Below, one piece after another: positions 41,509 to 51,260 of a stretch of DNA of 64,000 nucleotides. The DNA lies in NCBI RefSeq assembly GCF_003710825.1, contig NZ_RHHQ01000005.1:1-64000 (forward strand), in the 5' to 3' direction. The DNA comes from Brevibacillus fluminis (lineage in GTDB: Bacteria > Bacillota > Bacilli > Brevibacillales > Brevibacillaceae). The number at the start of each line of letters is the position of its first letter. Position 1 is the first letter of the stretch. The position numbers were made by a program, and so were the translations under genes. The notes under the pieces are model-generated. The model was not told where the DNA came from and ran no database searches. It saw only the letters and a program-made list of their open reading frames with translations.

Positions 41509-42585
41509 ATGGAACGTTTGACAGAACAGATGATACAGGCGATACGAGACGAAGCGCTGCGGACAGAAAAAACGAAACGGCTGCAGCCGCAAGTGTTGGA
41601 ACTGATTTATGAGCAAAAATGGTTCAAGCTGTTCGTGCCGGAGGAGCTGGGCGGGCGGATGGCCTCGCTGCCCGAGGCGGTGCGCATTTTTGAACGAACG
41701 TCATGGATTGACGGCAGCTTGGGCTGGGTCGTCACGATCGGTTCAGGCGGCGGTTTTTTCGTGCCTTTTTTGCCAAAGGAAGCGCGGGAGTCGCTGTTTG
41801 CGGCGAAAGAGGCGGTGGTAGCGGGAAGCGGTCATCCGTCGGGGACAGCGTATCCGGTGGAAGGTGGCTATATCGTAAACGGAACGTGGAAATATTGCAG
41901 CGGCTCGAGCTACGCGACCGTCTTCACGGCAAACTGTGTGATCGAAGCGGACGAACCGGGGCAAGAGCCGCACATTCGCGCCGTGGCGCTGCGGCCGGAT
42001 CAGGTGACGATCGTGCACGATTGGAACGCGGTGGGGCTCAAGGCGACGGAGAGCAACACGATGGTGGTGAAGGATGCTTTTGTGCCGCATGATCGGACGT
42101 TTACCCTGGTTGAACCGCTCGCTTATACGGATGAGCCGCTTTATCGCTATCCGTTCATTCCGTTTGCCCAGTCATCTTTTGCGGCAGTAGGCGTCGGGAT
42201 TTGCCGCCGCTTCTTGGAGGAAGCCATACAGTTGGTCGAGCGGAGCAGTGCCGGATGGCAAGCGACCAATCCGCAGCGTGCCTCAGTTGTGATGGACAGG
42301 ATCAGGGAAGCGGAAGGGCTGTTTGAAAAGTCGGCGCAAGCGTTCTTCACGCAAGTCGATCATTCGTGGGATGTGCATGTAAAAGAGGGGGCCTTGCCGG
42401 AGGGAGTGGAGCAGGAAGTGTCGCGCCAATGCAAGGAGACCGCCCGAGCGGCTCTGACGTGCGCGAACGGGCTGCTGCCTTATCTGGGACTGCAAGCGAT
42501 GCTGGAGGAGACGCCGCTCAATCAGGCGTGGCGTGATTTGAATACCGCATGCCAGCATTCGCTGCTGCTGTCGTTTGAGGATTAA
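41509..42585 (+). CDS. Acyl-CoA-dehydrogenase-like flavoprotein
   Basis: This 358-residue protein has the N-terminal helical domain (VLELIYEQKWFKLFVPEELG), central beta domain (SGHPSGTAYPVEGGYIVNG, then TWKYCSGSSYAT) and C-terminal helix bundle of the acyl-CoA dehydrogenase fold. KYCSGS replaces the usual FITNG/catalytic context, as in the flavin-dependent monooxygenase branch (DszC/HpaB/SfnB-like). It may be a flavin-dependent monooxygenase rather than a dehydrogenase. The ribosome site GAGGGTAG precedes ATG 41509. Confidence 0.78.
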   Translation: MERLTEQMIQAIRDEALRTEKTKRLQPQVLELIYEQKWFKLFVPEELGGRMASLPEAVRIFERTSWIDGSLGWVVTIGSGGGFFVPFLPKEARESLFAAKEAVVAGSGHPSGTAYPVEGGYIVNGTWKYCSGSSYATVFTANCVIEADEPGQEPHIRAVALRPDQVTIVHDWNAVGLKATESNTMVVKDAFVPHDRTFTLVEPLAYTDEPLYRYPFIPFAQSSFAAVGVGICRRFLEEAIQLVERSSAGWQATNPQRASVVMDRIREAEGLFEKSAQAFFTQVDHSWDVHVKEGALPEGVEQEVSRQCKETARAALTCANGLLPYLGLQAMLEETPLNQAWRDLNTACQHSLLLSFED

Positions 42586-42588
42586 AAG

Positions 42589-42632
42589 AAACAGCCGATC
42601 GGAGAACCATGTGTCTCGATCGGCTGTTTTAT
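42589..42632. terminator. Bidirectional terminator between convergent genes
   Basis: AACAGCCGATCG (42590-42601) and CGATCGGCTGTT (42617-42628) form a 12-bp stem with T-rich tails on both strands; it serves the flavoprotein and mrfB genes. Confidence 0.87.
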
Positions 42633-42641
42633 TTGGTGCGG

Positions 42642-44027
42642 CTATGACTCGGCGAAAAATCCCGGGGCAGCCGAATCGCCCGCCTTTTTCTCCAGCCGCT
42701 CCAGCCGCTTTCGATAGGCTGCGAGCTCCGTCCGCGGCTTGCTGCGCAGCAGCGCTGTTTTCTTTTGCCAGTGTGCAAATGCTTGCTGGGTGTAATGCAG
42801 CGCTTTTTCATAGTCCTTGAACTGATGCTCGCAAAGCTTGGCGAGCTCAACGTACAGCTCCTCGGCGATATGGCCCGGGCTTTTCAAACACGATTCCCAT
42901 ATGGCGAGCGCCCGTCCGTAATCGCGGTGCTTTTTGTACAGGAGCCCCAGTGCCAGTCGCGCTCTGCCATGCAGCGGATGGTCGCTTTTGGCGATCTGCG
43001 CATACCCGTGCATGGCTTCGCGGTCGCAGCCGAGCGTGTCGTACCAGCGAGCGATTTCGAACAGCTCATCCAAGGAAGGCGTCCCGCGCTTGTATTCCAG
43101 CAAAAGCTTGGAGATGTGGATATAAAGCGTGATCAGTGAGAGCACGTCCCACTCGTTGTGATGCAGAACGCCTTCGATCGGCGCGGGATCATATACGTGG
43201 AGATAGTCAAAATAGGCGATCGGCGCGAGATAGCCGGGCAAGTCGTTGGTCCGCTTAACCCCGAGCTTCTCCTGCTCAATAATCCCGAGGCGGCACGATT
43301 CCAAATCACGCCGCCACAGCCTGCGCGAACCGTGCAGCAGGTCAAAATGGCCGAATGTCGGCAGCGGGGGAACCTCGTCACGCACCAGCGTATGGCGCGT
43401 CTTTACCTGTGGCCAGTCAAACGATTTGCCATTGTACGTGACAAGATGCGTGGCCCCGCGCACATCATGCAAAAAAGATTGGTACAGCGTCGCTTCCGAA
43501 TGGGGACTCGCCAAAAAATGCTGCTTCACCACGACTTCATCCCGTTCAATGCGGCTGTACCCTAGCAAAAAGATCGTGTTGCCCGTCCCGCCGTTTAAGC
43601 CCGTGGTCTCGGTATCGAAAAACAGTAGCTGTTCGGCTAGAGTAGCGGCACCGGACAAAGGGTGGGACAGACCGGAGTCACCCCAGGCTTCAAGCACTTC
43701 ATGCAGCTGGTCAAAGCTGTAACGACCGTGCCATTTCGCCTGTGGATACCGCACTTCGCGGACCATCACGTAATCCTCTTGGTCGCCGTAGGGCGTGGAT
43801 TGCAGGGCGTCCCATCGATCCGCAAAAGGGACGATGATGGGAGAAGCGGCAGGGGTGGACGCCGCATTTGGCTGTTCAGACGTTTTTGACGGTTCAGCCA
43901 GCTGATCGCCAGCATCCCCGCCTTCATGCAGCGCCTCGCCCCCAGCGTTTGGAGTGGCAACTTGTTTTTGCCCCGCTTCCCGCGTCAAATGAGGCTTGAG
44001 TCGGTTCAGCTTGTTTTTAAGAGACAT
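42642..44027 (-). CDS. mrfB: MrfB/YprB exonuclease with TPR tail
   Basis: In this 461-residue protein a DnaQ-like exonuclease fold (residues ~125-300) shows LLFFDTETTGLNGG (DxE metal site), THLVTYNGKSFDWP and HHNEWDVLSLITLY with acidic residues. The C-terminal ~150 residues are TPR-like helices (ARLALGLLYKKHRDYGRALA). It is the partner of the MrfA/YprA helicase in repair of mitomycin C-type DNA damage in B. subtilis. Its ATG lies 11 bases inside the end of the helicase gene, as in a coupled pair. Confidence 0.9.
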   Translation of the reverse strand: MSLKNKLNRLKPHLTREAGQKQVATPNAGGEALHEGGDAGDQLAEPSKTSEQPNAASTPAASPIIVPFADRWDALQSTPYGDQEDYVMVREVRYPQAKWHGRYSFDQLHEVLEAWGDSGLSHPLSGAATLAEQLLFFDTETTGLNGGTGNTIFLLGYSRIERDEVVVKQHFLASPHSEATLYQSFLHDVRGATHLVTYNGKSFDWPQVKTRHTLVRDEVPPLPTFGHFDLLHGSRRLWRRDLESCRLGIIEQEKLGVKRTNDLPGYLAPIAYFDYLHVYDPAPIEGVLHHNEWDVLSLITLYIHISKLLLEYKRGTPSLDELFEIARWYDTLGCDREAMHGYAQIAKSDHPLHGRARLALGLLYKKHRDYGRALAIWESCLKSPGHIAEELYVELAKLCEHQFKDYEKALHYTQQAFAHWQKKTALLRSKPRTELAAYRKRLERLEKKAGDSAAPGFFAES

Positions 44028-46305
44028 AGTGATGGCCTCCTTGCGCGGTGCGCACTAAGGAGAGGGCGAGCTCTTTCACGCCGGGTTCCATCCCGCCGAT
44101 GCAGGAAGGGCAGCCAGAGGCGCACGCGCATGACGCGATCAGCCCTTCGGCTTGGCTTAGGATCGTGTCCATTTCTTTGTATACCTGCTCGGAGAGCCCG
44201 ATGCCGCCAGGATAGCGGTCGTACAGGAAAATGGACGGCTGGCCGGAATGAACGGCTTTGCGCTGGGCGATGACGTGCAGGTCGGCTGGATCGCACATGA
44301 CCAAAAGCGGTGCCGTGTGCTGGAGAACGTGCGCCAGGCCGATCAGGCCGCGCTCCACGTCCTCTTGTCCCAGCTCATCGAGAAGCGTCTCGGGAAAGCT
44401 GATCCACGCCGCATTGGTATGCAGCTCCTCTTCCGGCAGATGGATCGGGCCCGAGCCGATATTTTCGTGCGTCTCGAATTTGATTTTCTTGAAGATCGTG
44501 GCCATCGCGTGGACGGAAACCTCACCATAGGCCAGCTGAGTAGTCCCTTGCTGGCGGGCGTTGTCCTCTTCAAGCACCTTTAGCGACACGGCGAGGTTGG
44601 CATCGGTATAGTAGTCGACCTGGACCTCGCGCACGAACGCTTTTTTCTCCTCGTAATCCAATTTTTCTACCTGGTATTGAACCCCTTGATGCAAATAGAT
44701 CGCTTCATCATGCAAAAGCGTAAGCGAGCTGAACCGGTCCATCTCTCCGATGACACGCTCGTTGCCGCGTTCGCTAATATCGACGATCACGACGTTTTCC
44801 TGTGAGGCCGAGCGCAGGCTGATGTTGTGCGCAGGAAACGAATCGTTCATCCAAAACCATTTGCCTTTGGAATGATGCAAAATCTGCTCCTCGGTCAAAA
44901 ACTCGAGAATCTCCAAGATTTCCGCCTGACCGAACAGGTCGCCTTCTTTAAACGGCAGCTCGTAGGCGGCGCACTTGATGTGGTCGACCAGAATGATCAG
45001 GTTGTCCGGATTGATCCGCGCCGATTCCGGGCTGCGGTCAAAGAAATACTCGGGATGCTGGATCACGTACTGATCAAGCGGGGAAGAGCTGCCGACCATG
45101 ACGACAGCGGATTCGCCTTGTCGACGCCCTGCCCGTCCTGCCTGCTGCCATGTACTGGCAACCGAACCGGGATAACCGGTGATGACGCATGCCTGCAGCT
45201 GTCCGATGTCGACGCCGAGCTCCAGCGCATTCGTGCTGACGACGCCCATGATGTCGCCCTGGCGCAAGCCGCGCTCGATTTCTCGTCTCTGGCTGGGGAG
45301 ATAGCCACCGCGATAGCCTTGAATGCTTTTCGGGCCGAGCTTGCGCTTGATCAGCTCCTGCAAATACGTGAGGAGGATTTCCACGCGGACGCGGCTGCGC
45401 GCAAACAAAATCGTCTGGATGCCGTTGGTCAGAAAGGCGGAGGCGATATCCCGCGCTTCCAGAGTGGCGCTCCGCCGAATGTTCAGCTGGCGGTTGACGA
45501 TCGGCGGGTTGTAGAACAAAAAGTGTTTTTTGCCGGTGGGCGCGCCGTTGTTGTCCACCAGCTCCATCGGCTCCTCGGTCAACTGGCTTGCCAGCTCGCG
45601 TGGATTGGCGATCGTGGCGGAGGTGCAGATGAATTGCGGCGTACTGCCGTAGTAGGCGCAGATCCGCTTGAGGCGGCGAATCACGTTGGCGACATGGCTG
45701 CCAAAAACCCCGCGGTATGTATGCAGCTCATCGATCACGATGTACTGGAGATGCTCGAAAAACGATACCCATTTCGTATGGTGCGGCAAAATGGCGGAGT
45801 GCAGCATATCAGGATTGGTGATGACAATGTTGCCTGCCTTGCGCACCATCTGTCTGATGTTCGCCGGGGTATCACCGTCATACGTTTCCGATTTGATCGG
45901 CAGTCCCGTTTCGTTAATCAGCTCGTGCAGTTCTGATTTTTGATCCTGCGCGAGCGCCTTCGTTGGGAAGAGATAGAGGGCGCGTGTCTGCGTGTCTTCC
46001 GCAATCGACTGGAGCACAGGGAGGTGGTAGCACATGCTTTTGCCGGAAGCGGTCGGCGTGACGGCGACCAGATGGCGCCCTTCACGCGCATGGCGGAAGG
46101 CGGTCGCTTGGTGCGTATACAGCGAGGAAATGCCTCGCTTGGTTAAAGTATGGCGGATTCGATCGTCCAGCTCCTCGGGAAACGGCACGGTTTTCGGTTC
46201 TCGTGGCGGAATCGTGTGCCAGTGGACGATATGGTCTTTGAAGCGCTCTTCTTGCAAAAAATGTTCAAGGATGTCCGTCAGGCTCTTTTTTCCGATCATA
46301 TTCAT
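44017..46305 (-). CDS. mrfA: MrfA/YprA superfamily 2 helicase
   Basis: In this ~762-residue protein motif I is TPTASGKSMCYHLP, motif II is VIDELHTYRG, motif III is CTSATI, motif V is VSTNALELGVDIG and motif VI is QQAGRAGRRQGESAVV. The C-terminal domain holds four Cys (CACASGCPSCIGG), the MrfA zinc-like cluster. It works with MrfB to remove mitomycin C adducts independently of UvrABC in B. subtilis. Start choice among GTG 46308, ATG 46305 and ATG 46299 is uncertain. Confidence 0.94.
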   Translation of the reverse strand: MNMIGKKSLTDILEHFLQEERFKDHIVHWHTIPPREPKTVPFPEELDDRIRHTLTKRGISSLYTHQATAFRHAREGRHLVAVTPTASGKSMCYHLPVLQSIAEDTQTRALYLFPTKALAQDQKSELHELINETGLPIKSETYDGDTPANIRQMVRKAGNIVITNPDMLHSAILPHHTKWVSFFEHLQYIVIDELHTYRGVFGSHVANVIRRLKRICAYYGSTPQFICTSATIANPRELASQLTEEPMELVDNNGAPTGKKHFLFYNPPIVNRQLNIRRSATLEARDIASAFLTNGIQTILFARSRVRVEILLTYLQELIKRKLGPKSIQGYRGGYLPSQRREIERGLRQGDIMGVVSTNALELGVDIGQLQACVITGYPGSVASTWQQAGRAGRRQGESAVVMVGSSSPLDQYVIQHPEYFFDRSPESARINPDNLIILVDHIKCAAYELPFKEGDLFGQAEILEILEFLTEEQILHHSKGKWFWMNDSFPAHNISLRSASQENVVIVDISERGNERVIGEMDRFSSLTLLHDEAIYLHQGVQYQVEKLDYEEKKAFVREVQVDYYTDANLAVSLKVLEEDNARQQGTTQLAYGEVSVHAMATIFKKIKFETHENIGSGPIHLPEEELHTNAAWISFPETLLDELGQEDVERGLIGLAHVLQHTAPLLVMCDPADLHVIAQRKAVHSGQPSIFLYDRYPGGIGLSEQVYKEMDTILSQAEGLIASCACASGCPSCIGGMEPGVKELALSLVRTAQGGHHYVS

Positions 46306-46382
46306 CACCTTCTTCTCCCTCTATTCTACGAATGGATGTTCGGGATGTAAATGGGGCGGGGAATGGATTCCAGCGATCTACC

Positions 46383-46422
46383 AAAAAAAGAAAAACGCCA
46401 CCTGCTTTATGCGGGTTGGCGT
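46383..46422 (-). terminator. Terminator of the TetR gene
   Basis: ACGCCA-CCTGC (46395-46405) pairs with GCGGG-TGGCGT (46411-46422); on the minus strand TTTTTCTTTTTTT follows. It separates the TetR transcript from mrfA. Confidence 0.75.
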
Positions 46423-46483
46423 GGGTCGTTTCCTCTTAAACGAGTGTTTGAAAGTGGAGTTGCCGGGAAAAGCGCATGTGTCA

Positions 46484-47080
46484 TCAGCGGCGTTCGACGA
46501 GCCGCAGCAGCAGCTCGATTCGTGGCATGATATAGTCAGGCGTTTCATGGGCACTTAGCACCATCAGTCCGGACAACACCGACAAGTAGCAGGCGATCAG
46601 CTCGCCAGCATCGCCCTCGGCCACTTCCCCAGCTTGCTGGCCTTGCTCGAATAAGGGCCGCAGCTGCTCGACGAACAGCTCTAAGGAATACTTCTCGATC
46701 AACAGTTTCGCCCGCTCGGGTACGCCCTCTGACGTGCGCGCCTGGTGGATCAGGAGAAAATACGGCTTCCCTCCTTCATCGAGCGTACTTTCGGTCAACA
46801 TTCTGATTCTCTCAATCGGAGATCCCGGCAGTTCATAGACCCGCTTCATTTCCGCATGCGCTTCGAGCACGGCACCTTCGACGAGTGTCGTGAACAGGTC
46901 GTCTTTCGATTTGAAATAGTGGTACAGCAGCCCGTGGCTAATGCCGGCTTCCGTTGCAATCATGCTCATTTTCGTTCCGGCAATGCCGCGGCGGGCGAAA
47001 ACCTGGAGGGCTGCGGCTATGATTTGTTCTTTACGCTCATCGCGAATTTGTGTTAATTGTTCGTCGTTTAAAGGCGCCAT
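46484..47080 (-). CDS. TetR-family repressor
   Basis: This 198-residue protein has the N-terminal HTH KEQIIAAALQVFARRGIAGT, then MSMIATEAGISHGLLYHYFK, with the typical TetR recognition helix. The C-terminal helical ligand domain has AHETPDYIMPRIELLLRL. AAAGGAGTG precedes ATG 47080. It follows the FAD monooxygenase gene (57 bases) on the same strand, so it probably represses that gene and is released by the enzyme's substrate or a related drug-like compound. The operator was not identified. Confidence 0.9.
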   Translation of the reverse strand: MAPLNDEQLTQIRDERKEQIIAAALQVFARRGIAGTKMSMIATEAGISHGLLYHYFKSKDDLFTTLVEGAVLEAHAEMKRVYELPGSPIERIRMLTESTLDEGGKPYFLLIHQARTSEGVPERAKLLIEKYSLELFVEQLRPLFEQGQQAGEVAEGDAGELIACYLSVLSGLMVLSAHETPDYIMPRIELLLRLVERR

Positions 47081-47137
47081 GTTCGTTCACTCCTTTTTAC
47101 CAGTATACCATTTTGGAAACGGCTAACGGGAAACCGA

Positions 47138-48622
47138 TTACGGCGCGACGTAATGCTGGCTTTGCTGATAAGGGGCCTCCGAAAAGACGGGCAGGATGTC
47201 AGCAAGGATGTCTTCCAAAGGTTTGCTGTGTTCCTGGATCAGCTGGGCGAGCAAATGCTGTCCCTCTTCGGAAGCGGACAAAACCGTCTTCACCATATCG
47301 GGGGCGAAGAGCGCGCGCGGCGGCACCGACAAAGAATTGACCGCCCAATACAGACCGTACAGCGCCCAGCTTTGCTCGGTTGTCGCGTGCTTCAGGAACA
47401 AATCCATGTAGCGCTTACCGAACGCAATGCCTTTCAACGGTTCGGAGCCAGCATACTCGACACCTTCCCATTGCAGGTCGGTGGCGCAATTCAGCCACCA
47501 GGCGGGCGCGATTGCCTCTTGCATGCGCCGCAGCGCGGTACGCTCGAATTGGGGCGTGTGTTCATCACGATCATCACGCAAGCTGAGTTCGAGGAGTTCC
47601 GCTTGAAGCGCGGCCACCGTCATGCCCTGACCGAAAATCGGGTCGAAGGTGCAGTAGGCGTCTCCCAGCACGAGTAGCCCGGATGGCCACCGTTCCATTT
47701 GCTCATAGCGCTGACGGTATGAGTGCGGCATGCGAAAACCCTTGGGAGGGGAGAGCGGCTCAAGCTGTTGCAGCATGTCTGCGATCAGCTGCGACGGAAG
47801 CGCTGCGACGGTCTGCTCGAATTGCTCCGCATCTGTCGGTGGATACTGCCCACCGGGGCGGTACAGCAGCATCTCAGCCACATGATTTTCGAGAAAAGAG
47901 AAGACCCCTGTAAACGTTCCATTCGTTGGCTGACCGGCGATGTTGATCACATCCCACGTTTCTTCCAGATGAGCCGAGCGAGCGGGAACCCGATAGCGGC
48001 GTGTGCTGTAGCCGATATTTGCTTGCAGCATATCCGGCTGCGGGACCGCGTAGCCCATTTGTTCCAGCCATGCTGCCAGCTTGGAGGAACGGCCGCTGGC
48101 ATCGATGACGAGATCAGCCGACAGCAGCTTTTCATCGTGCAAGCCGCGTTCACGCGTAAAAATGCCGATTACCTCCGATTTGTCTGTACTCGTTGCCAGA
48201 CCGATGACATCGTGCTTGGTGAGAACATGCACATGGGGGATGCTTTTCACCCGTTTGCGGATGACCCATTCGAGCAGCTCGCGGCTGAACTTGATATCGT
48301 CGCGCGGATATTTGCCGACCATGCTGCCGTATTGGTTCATGTGGTGCATGTCTTTGTTCCATGACGATGGAGCTCCCATTGCTACCAGGTCTTTTTCATA
48401 CCCTGGAAAAAGACGCTCTGTAATCTCCTTGCCGCGAAATGTGAAGCGATGGGGGTGGTACGCATGCGGAGTACCGAGGCGAGTCGCGGGTGTTTCGGGC
48501 AGATCGTCCTTCTCAACGATCAAAACGTCCGCATAATGATCGGCCAATACCCGCGCAGCCAGAAGGCCAGCAATGCTTCCTCCGATGACAATCGCTTTTT
48601 CTTTCTTTTGCAGGTCGTTCAT
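47138..48622 (-). CDS. FAD-dependent monooxygenase
   Basis: This 494-residue protein has the FAD-binding motif AIVIGGSIAGLLAARVLADH (residues ~10-30), an Arg-bearing RTL/FTFRGKEITERLF region and a second flavin motif GLLVLGDAYCTFDPIFGQGM (GD loop). It belongs to the group A monooxygenase/halogenase superfamily. The substrate is not evident; natural-product or aromatic hydroxylation are options. ATG 48622 is chosen because AAAGGAG lies eight bases before it; ATG 48628 is too close to it. It is in an operon with the TetR gene. Confidence 0.88.
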   Translation of the reverse strand: MNDLQKKEKAIVIGGSIAGLLAARVLADHYADVLIVEKDDLPETPATRLGTPHAYHPHRFTFRGKEITERLFPGYEKDLVAMGAPSSWNKDMHHMNQYGSMVGKYPRDDIKFSRELLEWVIRKRVKSIPHVHVLTKHDVIGLATSTDKSEVIGIFTRERGLHDEKLLSADLVIDASGRSSKLAAWLEQMGYAVPQPDMLQANIGYSTRRYRVPARSAHLEETWDVINIAGQPTNGTFTGVFSFLENHVAEMLLYRPGGQYPPTDAEQFEQTVAALPSQLIADMLQQLEPLSPPKGFRMPHSYRQRYEQMERWPSGLLVLGDAYCTFDPIFGQGMTVAALQAELLELSLRDDRDEHTPQFERTALRRMQEAIAPAWWLNCATDLQWEGVEYAGSEPLKGIAFGKRYMDLFLKHATTEQSWALYGLYWAVNSLSVPPRALFAPDMVKTVLSASEEGQHLLAQLIQEHSKPLEDILADILPVFSEAPYQQSQHYVAP

Positions 48623-48885
48623 ATTCATCGCTCCTTTGTTTTTGCCAGCCGTGTGGGCTGGTTTTTCCGATTCAACGATGGGGATGAGTTCTAGGGTGAA
48701 CGATTTGAGTTTTTGGTTGATCGAATCAGTCAATCATAAAATAACCGATTTTCCATAAACCGTCAATCGTTTTCTCAACATGAATGTAAAAATAATGAAA
48801 AAACTGGTAAACAAATTGAAATTAATAATTCTGAAGATTATGTACAATCATGATGCTTGTAGAAACATTGACGGAGGTGTCATCC

Positions 48886-50223
48886 ATGGGGGGTTTACGC
48901 AAGGCATCATCCTTTCTTCTTACCGCATCTTTATCACTTGGCTTGCTTGTCGGCTGTGGTCAGTCGACGACAGAAACAAATGGCGCAGCGAATCAGAATC
49001 AGAATTCAGCGAGCAACGGGCAGGTCACGATCAAGATGGTCGAGAGTATCACAAGCCCACAGCGGACCGAGCTGCTTAAAGAGCTGATCGGCAAATTCGA
49101 GGCGGCCAACCCGACGATCAAGGTGGAGCTGATTTCGCCACCATTCAACGGGGCCGACCAAAAAATTACGCAGATGCTGATGGCCAAGGAAGATCTCGAT
49201 GTGTTGGAAGTGCGCGAATTCAATGCCAAGCAATTTTCCATGAATGGTTTCATTGAAAATTTGAAACCGTTTACAGACAAATGGAGCAATTATGACGCTC
49301 TCAACGACATCGCCAAGCGGCGAGCCAATTGGGTGGACAACACGCCGTACTATATCCCGAACGGCTTGTACCAGCGCGTCCTGTTTTACCGCACCGATTG
49401 GTTCAAGGAAGCAGGGCTAGAGGTGCCTAAGACGTGGGATGAACTGTATGAGGCGGGCAAAAAACTGACAGACCCCGCCAAAAACCGATTCGGCTACAGC
49501 TTCCGCGGCGGGCCGACAGGCTGGGATTACTTGATGATCACGCTGTGGGCCTACAATGGCGCCAAGGTTGATCCGAATAATGCGTTTTTCCTCAAAGACG
49601 GCAGCACCATCTTCTCCACACCGGAGTCGCTTGCCGCCACCAATTTTTATAAGCAGATGTACAAAGATGTCTCGCCGCCCGATTCGGTCAGCTGGGGCTT
49701 TCCGGAGATGGTCCAAGGCTTCGTTTCGGGAACGACGGCCATGCTAATCCAGGACCCTGAGGTGATCGATGCCGCCAAAGAAAAAATGCAGGAAGGGCAA
49801 TGGGCAACAGCTCCGCTGCCGGTGGGGCCGTCTGGAATCGCGCAGCAGGTGGTCAGCGGACCGGGCTGGGGGATGACGGCGTACTCCAAGCACAAGGAAG
49901 AAGCGTGGAAGCTGATCGCGTTCCTCTCCGATCCAGAGCAGAGCACGTATTACACCAAAAAAAGCTCGGTGATTCCAGTCGTGAAAAGCGCTGCCGAGGA
50001 TGCTTTCTACAAGGAAGGGTACTATAAGCCGTTCATTGACATGAATACGCAGTCGGACAAATTCGTCGATGTGAGCCGTCCAGTCGATTACAAAGGCTGG
50101 GGCGCCTGGCAAAACGCGGCGGACAAAGACATTCAGTCGTTCTTGCTCGGCAAACTATCCGCAGAGGACCTCATGAAGAAGTGGGATCAATACTGGGCGA
50201 AGGAAAAAGCCGCAGCCAAATAA
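48886..50223 (+). CDS. Sugar ABC transporter substrate-binding lipoprotein (SBP family 1)
   Basis: This 445-residue protein has a lipoprotein signal (LSLGLLVGCGQ) and a SBP family 1 body: KFEAANPTIKVELISPPFNG, LDVLEVREFNAKQFSMNGFI, YGYSFRGGPTGWDYLM-like segment and QGFVSGTTAMLIQDPEVID. It captures an oligosaccharide or similar sugar outside the membrane. ATG 48886 follows GGAGG. No ATPase gene is in the operon, so the transporter probably uses a shared MsmX-type ATPase encoded elsewhere. Confidence 0.91.
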   Translation: MGGLRKASSFLLTASLSLGLLVGCGQSTTETNGAANQNQNSASNGQVTIKMVESITSPQRTELLKELIGKFEAANPTIKVELISPPFNGADQKITQMLMAKEDLDVLEVREFNAKQFSMNGFIENLKPFTDKWSNYDALNDIAKRRANWVDNTPYYIPNGLYQRVLFYRTDWFKEAGLEVPKTWDELYEAGKKLTDPAKNRFGYSFRGGPTGWDYLMITLWAYNGAKVDPNNAFFLKDGSTIFSTPESLAATNFYKQMYKDVSPPDSVSWGFPEMVQGFVSGTTAMLIQDPEVIDAAKEKMQEGQWATAPLPVGPSGIAQQVVSGPGWGMTAYSKHKEEAWKLIAFLSDPEQSTYYTKKSSVIPVVKSAAEDAFYKEGYYKPFIDMNTQSDKFVDVSRPVDYKGWGAWQNAADKDIQSFLLGKLSAEDLMKKWDQYWAKEKAAAK

Positions 50224-50247
50224 ACAAAACAGCGTTTCAACAAAAAG

Positions 50248-50276
50248 AAAATGGGCGGCCCGGCTGCCCATTTTTC
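50248..50276 (+). terminator. Intercistronic stem-loop after the sugar-binding gene
   Basis: AAAATGGGC (50248-50256) and GCCCATTTTT (50266-50275) form a terminator-like hairpin between the binding-protein and permease genes. Partial read-through would give more binding protein than permease. Confidence 0.72.
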
Positions 50277-50306
50277 TGCAAGACCGCTTGTGAGGAGGAA
50301 AGAAAA

Positions 50307-51260
50307 GTGGAAGCAGAAAAGCAAACTATTCTGGTCGAAAGGCAACAGGCTGTCCATGCGCCTAAAAAACCGTTCCGCTTGTCGCGGGAAGGTCTCTTCA
50401 TCCTGCTTTGTCTCATGCCAGCGCTGCTCCTGGTGACCGTTTTCACCTATTATCCGTTGGTGAAAGGTGCCGTGATGGCATTTCAAAATTATACACTGTT
50501 CGATTTGACCGACATTCATTTCATCGGTCTGGAAAACTTCATCGCCGTTTTTACTAGCCCGGATTTTTTTACCGTGGCGCTGAACAGCTTTTATTGGGTC
50601 GCGTTTTCCCTTGTTTTTCAGTTCATTCTCGGCTTTGGGCTGGCGCTCTTGATGCGCAAGCGATTCCGCGGCAGAGGGCTGTACCAAGCGATGGTGTTTT
50701 TTCCGTGGGCGATGTCCGGCTTTCTGATCGGGTTGATCTGGCGGTGGATGTTTAATGCCCAGTTCGGCGTCATCAATGACCTGCTGCTGAAAGTGGGACT
50801 GATCGACGCGCCGATCCCGTTTTTGGCGGATGGGACGTGGGCGCTTGCGTCTGTCATCATCGCGAACATTTGGTACGGAGTCGCCTTTTTTGCCATCATG
50901 ATTTTGGCTGCACTGCAGTCGATACCAGGCGAGCTGTATGAGGCAGCTGACATGGATGGGGCGAGCGCCTGGCAGCAGTTTCGCTATATTACCGTTCCTT
51001 TCATCATGCCGACGCTGGCAGTCACGATCCTTTTGCGCGTCATCTGGATTCTTAACTTCCCCGACATCATCATTTCGATGACAAACGGCGGCCCTGCCGG
51101 GTCTACTCATATTTTCTCGACCTATATGATCGACAAGGTGATTTTTGCGCAGGATTACGGGCAATCATCCGCCATCGGGATTGTGATCGTGCTGATTTTA
51201 CTCGTGTTTACGGTGTTTTACGCCAAGGCGATGAAAGTGGATAAGGGGGCTGATTTTTGA
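50307..51260 (+). CDS. Sugar ABC transporter permease, MalF-like
   Basis: This 317-residue protein has six membrane helices and the EAA loop EAADMDGASAWQQFRYITVP (residues ~205-225) that contacts the ATPase. GTG 50307 is chosen because GAGGAGGAAAG precedes it; the frame is open further upstream but crosses a terminator. It pairs with the MalG-like protein, whose gene overlaps its stop by one base. Confidence 0.91.
   Translation: MEAEKQTILVERQQAVHAPKKPFRLSREGLFILLCLMPALLLVTVFTYYPLVKGAVMAFQNYTLFDLTDIHFIGLENFIAVFTSPDFFTVALNSFYWVAFSLVFQFILGFGLALLMRKRFRGRGLYQAMVFFPWAMSGFLIGLIWRWMFNAQFGVINDLLLKVGLIDAPIPFLADGTWALASVIIANIWYGVAFFAIMILAALQSIPGELYEAADMDGASAWQQFRYITVPFIMPTLAVTILLRVIWILNFPDIIISMTNGGPAGSTHIFSTYMIDKVIFAQDYGQSSAIGIVIVLILLVFTVFYAKAMKVDKGADF

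Noticed and set aside
44827..45936. 369-residue open frame on the plus strand inside mrfA
   Set aside because: Antisense to a conserved helicase; composition reflects codon bias of the real gene.
50187..51164. 325-residue open frame on the minus strand
   Set aside because: Antisense to the MalF-like permease; product is polar and has no membrane helices or family motif.
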